DNA of 6,362 nucleotides from Thermococci archaeon (GTDB taxonomy: Archaea > Methanobacteriota_B > Thermococci > Thermococcales > Thermococcaceae), in NCBI GenBank assembly GCA_003663535.1, contig QMUE01000084.1, forward strand, positions 1-6,362, in the 5' to 3' direction. This document shows, piece by piece, positions 5,912-6,362 of the stretch. How positions within the stretch are numbered: the first letter of the stretch is position 1; the number at the start of each line of letters is the position of its first letter. Both the position numbers and the translations under genes were made by a program. The notes beneath the pieces are model-generated. The model was not told where the DNA came from, did no database searches, and saw only the letters and a program-made list of their open reading frames with translations.

Positions 5912-5924
5912 CAAGCTTTAAATA
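5912..5924 (+). promoter_or_regulatory. TATA-type promoter for the right-end ORF
   Basis: TTTAAATA (5917-5924), preceded by CAAGC as a possible BRE, matches the Thermococcales TATA pattern. Transcription would start near 5945-5950, upstream of the possible starts at 5990-6017. Confidence 0.45.
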
Positions 5925-5991
5925 TTTTAATCTTTGTTTATTAAAGGCAATTCTAGCTGTGAATCTGGATAGGGTATACAACTCCACAAGT

Positions 5992-6011
5992 GGTGGGAAC
6001 TAGAGTTTATT
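5992..6011 (-). repeat. Repeat copy 4, right side of the metabolic block
   Basis: The plus strand reads GGTGGGAACTAGAGTTTATT. It differs from the left element's copy 3 (292-312) by two substitutions and one missing base. I found no inverted partner between 5718 and 6362. It lies inside or just before the start of the right-end ORF. Confidence 0.6.
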
Positions 6012-6016
6012 ACACA

Positions 6017-6362
6017 ATGTTTCTCCCTAAGCTGGATGGCCCATGGAATCATGATATATACTCGACTTCAATAGCATTAATTTGGTTGTATTTAAGGAAC
6101 AAAACTGGTTATAGTGGGTTTAAAAGGGGAGTTGAATTTTTGCTTAGTAATGAGAAAAGCTTGAGTTTTGATGGTCATGCATATGGCTTGATTGCTTTAA
6201 GCTTGTATAGTGGAGATTGGAAGGAAAATAGACCAGAGGTTAATATTACTACCTTCAATGAAAAAGGAAGTGTTGAATACTTGGCTTATTATTGTAATAC
6301 TCTCAATTATTGGAGTTTACCTATGGAGGAAATCATGACTGGCTTCCTCACTCTCTTAAGGG
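6017..6362 (+). CDS. Alpha/alpha-toroid (prenyltransferase-repeat-like) protein, 3' end outside window
   Basis: The frame is open from 5963 to the window's edge, 115 codons from the ATG at 6017; GTG at 5990 or 5993 is also possible. No Shine-Dalgarno site precedes any of these starts. The segment LDGPWNHDIYSTSIALIWLY, then FKRGVEFLLSNEKS, then FDGHAYGLIALSLYS has the spacing of the helix-hairpin repeats in prenyltransferase/squalene-cyclase-like toroid proteins: a G-S/P-W turn, an 'S/T-ALALWAL' helix, then a '-G-I-E-F-L-L-S-N' helix. Such proteins in Thermococcales are often secreted or membrane-anchored, but no signal peptide is visible here. The ORF starts abruptly at repeat copy 4 and could be the truncated remainder of a longer gene. 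The repeat-fold assignment is moderate; the function is unknown. Confidence 0.55.
   Translation, partial: MFLPKLDGPWNHDIYSTSIALIWLYLRNKTGYSGFKRGVEFLLSNEKSLSFDGHAYGLIALSLYSGDWKENRPEVNITTFNEKGSVEYLAYYCNTLNYWSLPMEEIMTGFLTLLR

Noticed and set aside
5835..5999. Open minus-strand frame of 55 codons in the right intergenic region
   Set aside because: It lacks a supported start and a recognisable motif and overlaps the hairpin and promoter; the openness is plausibly chance.

Overview
The window looks like a piece of an AT-rich Thermococcales chromosome (Thermococcus, Pyrococcus or Palaeococcus type). The evidence is GGAGGTG-type Shine-Dalgarno sites at short fixed spacing, oligo-T terminators without hairpins, an AT-rich TATA-type promoter, heavy AGA/AGG codon use and Thermococcales-like proteins. 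The assignment is inferred from style; no database search was possible. Layout, left to right. Positions 1-391 hold no intact gene. On the minus strand, directly after an Lrp-type regulator, is the beginning of a nuclease-like gene (YYFDLET motif). It stops inside a short repeat that forms one end of a 144-bp element with near-perfect 21-bp terminal inverted repeats (169-312). Beyond the element is a second short minus-strand stretch that reads like protein. Next comes the regulator (392-859, minus), then a 191-bp divergent control region. The plus-strand series follows: a creatininase-family metal-dependent amidohydrolase (1051-1821), a small two-helix membrane protein of DUF3311 type (1826-2062), and a sodium:solute symporter (2059-3540). 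After two T7 tracts come an SDR-type L-threonine 3-dehydrogenase (3590-4546) and 2-amino-3-ketobutyrate CoA ligase (4533-5717). Positions 5718-5990 carry a T-rich terminator, a GC-rich hairpin that overlaps a tiny possible ORF, and a TATA-like promoter. A fourth copy of the left-hand repeat lies at the start of a final ORF that runs off the window and resembles alpha/alpha-toroid (prenyltransferase/squalene-cyclase repeat) proteins. How the genes may work together: the last two enzymes form the standard route L-threonine to 2-amino-3-ketobutyrate to glycine plus acetyl-CoA. The first three plus-strand genes look like an uptake and hydrolysis unit for an unknown solute, in which a symporter with a small partner imports a compound and a creatininase-like enzyme opens an amide bond. 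The divergent Lrp-family regulator probably senses an amino acid and controls one or both units. That the imported compound feeds threonine or glycine metabolism is a hypothesis from gene order only. The most unusual items are the inverted-repeat element, its extra copy on the far side of the metabolic block, and the partial genes that begin or end exactly at these repeats.
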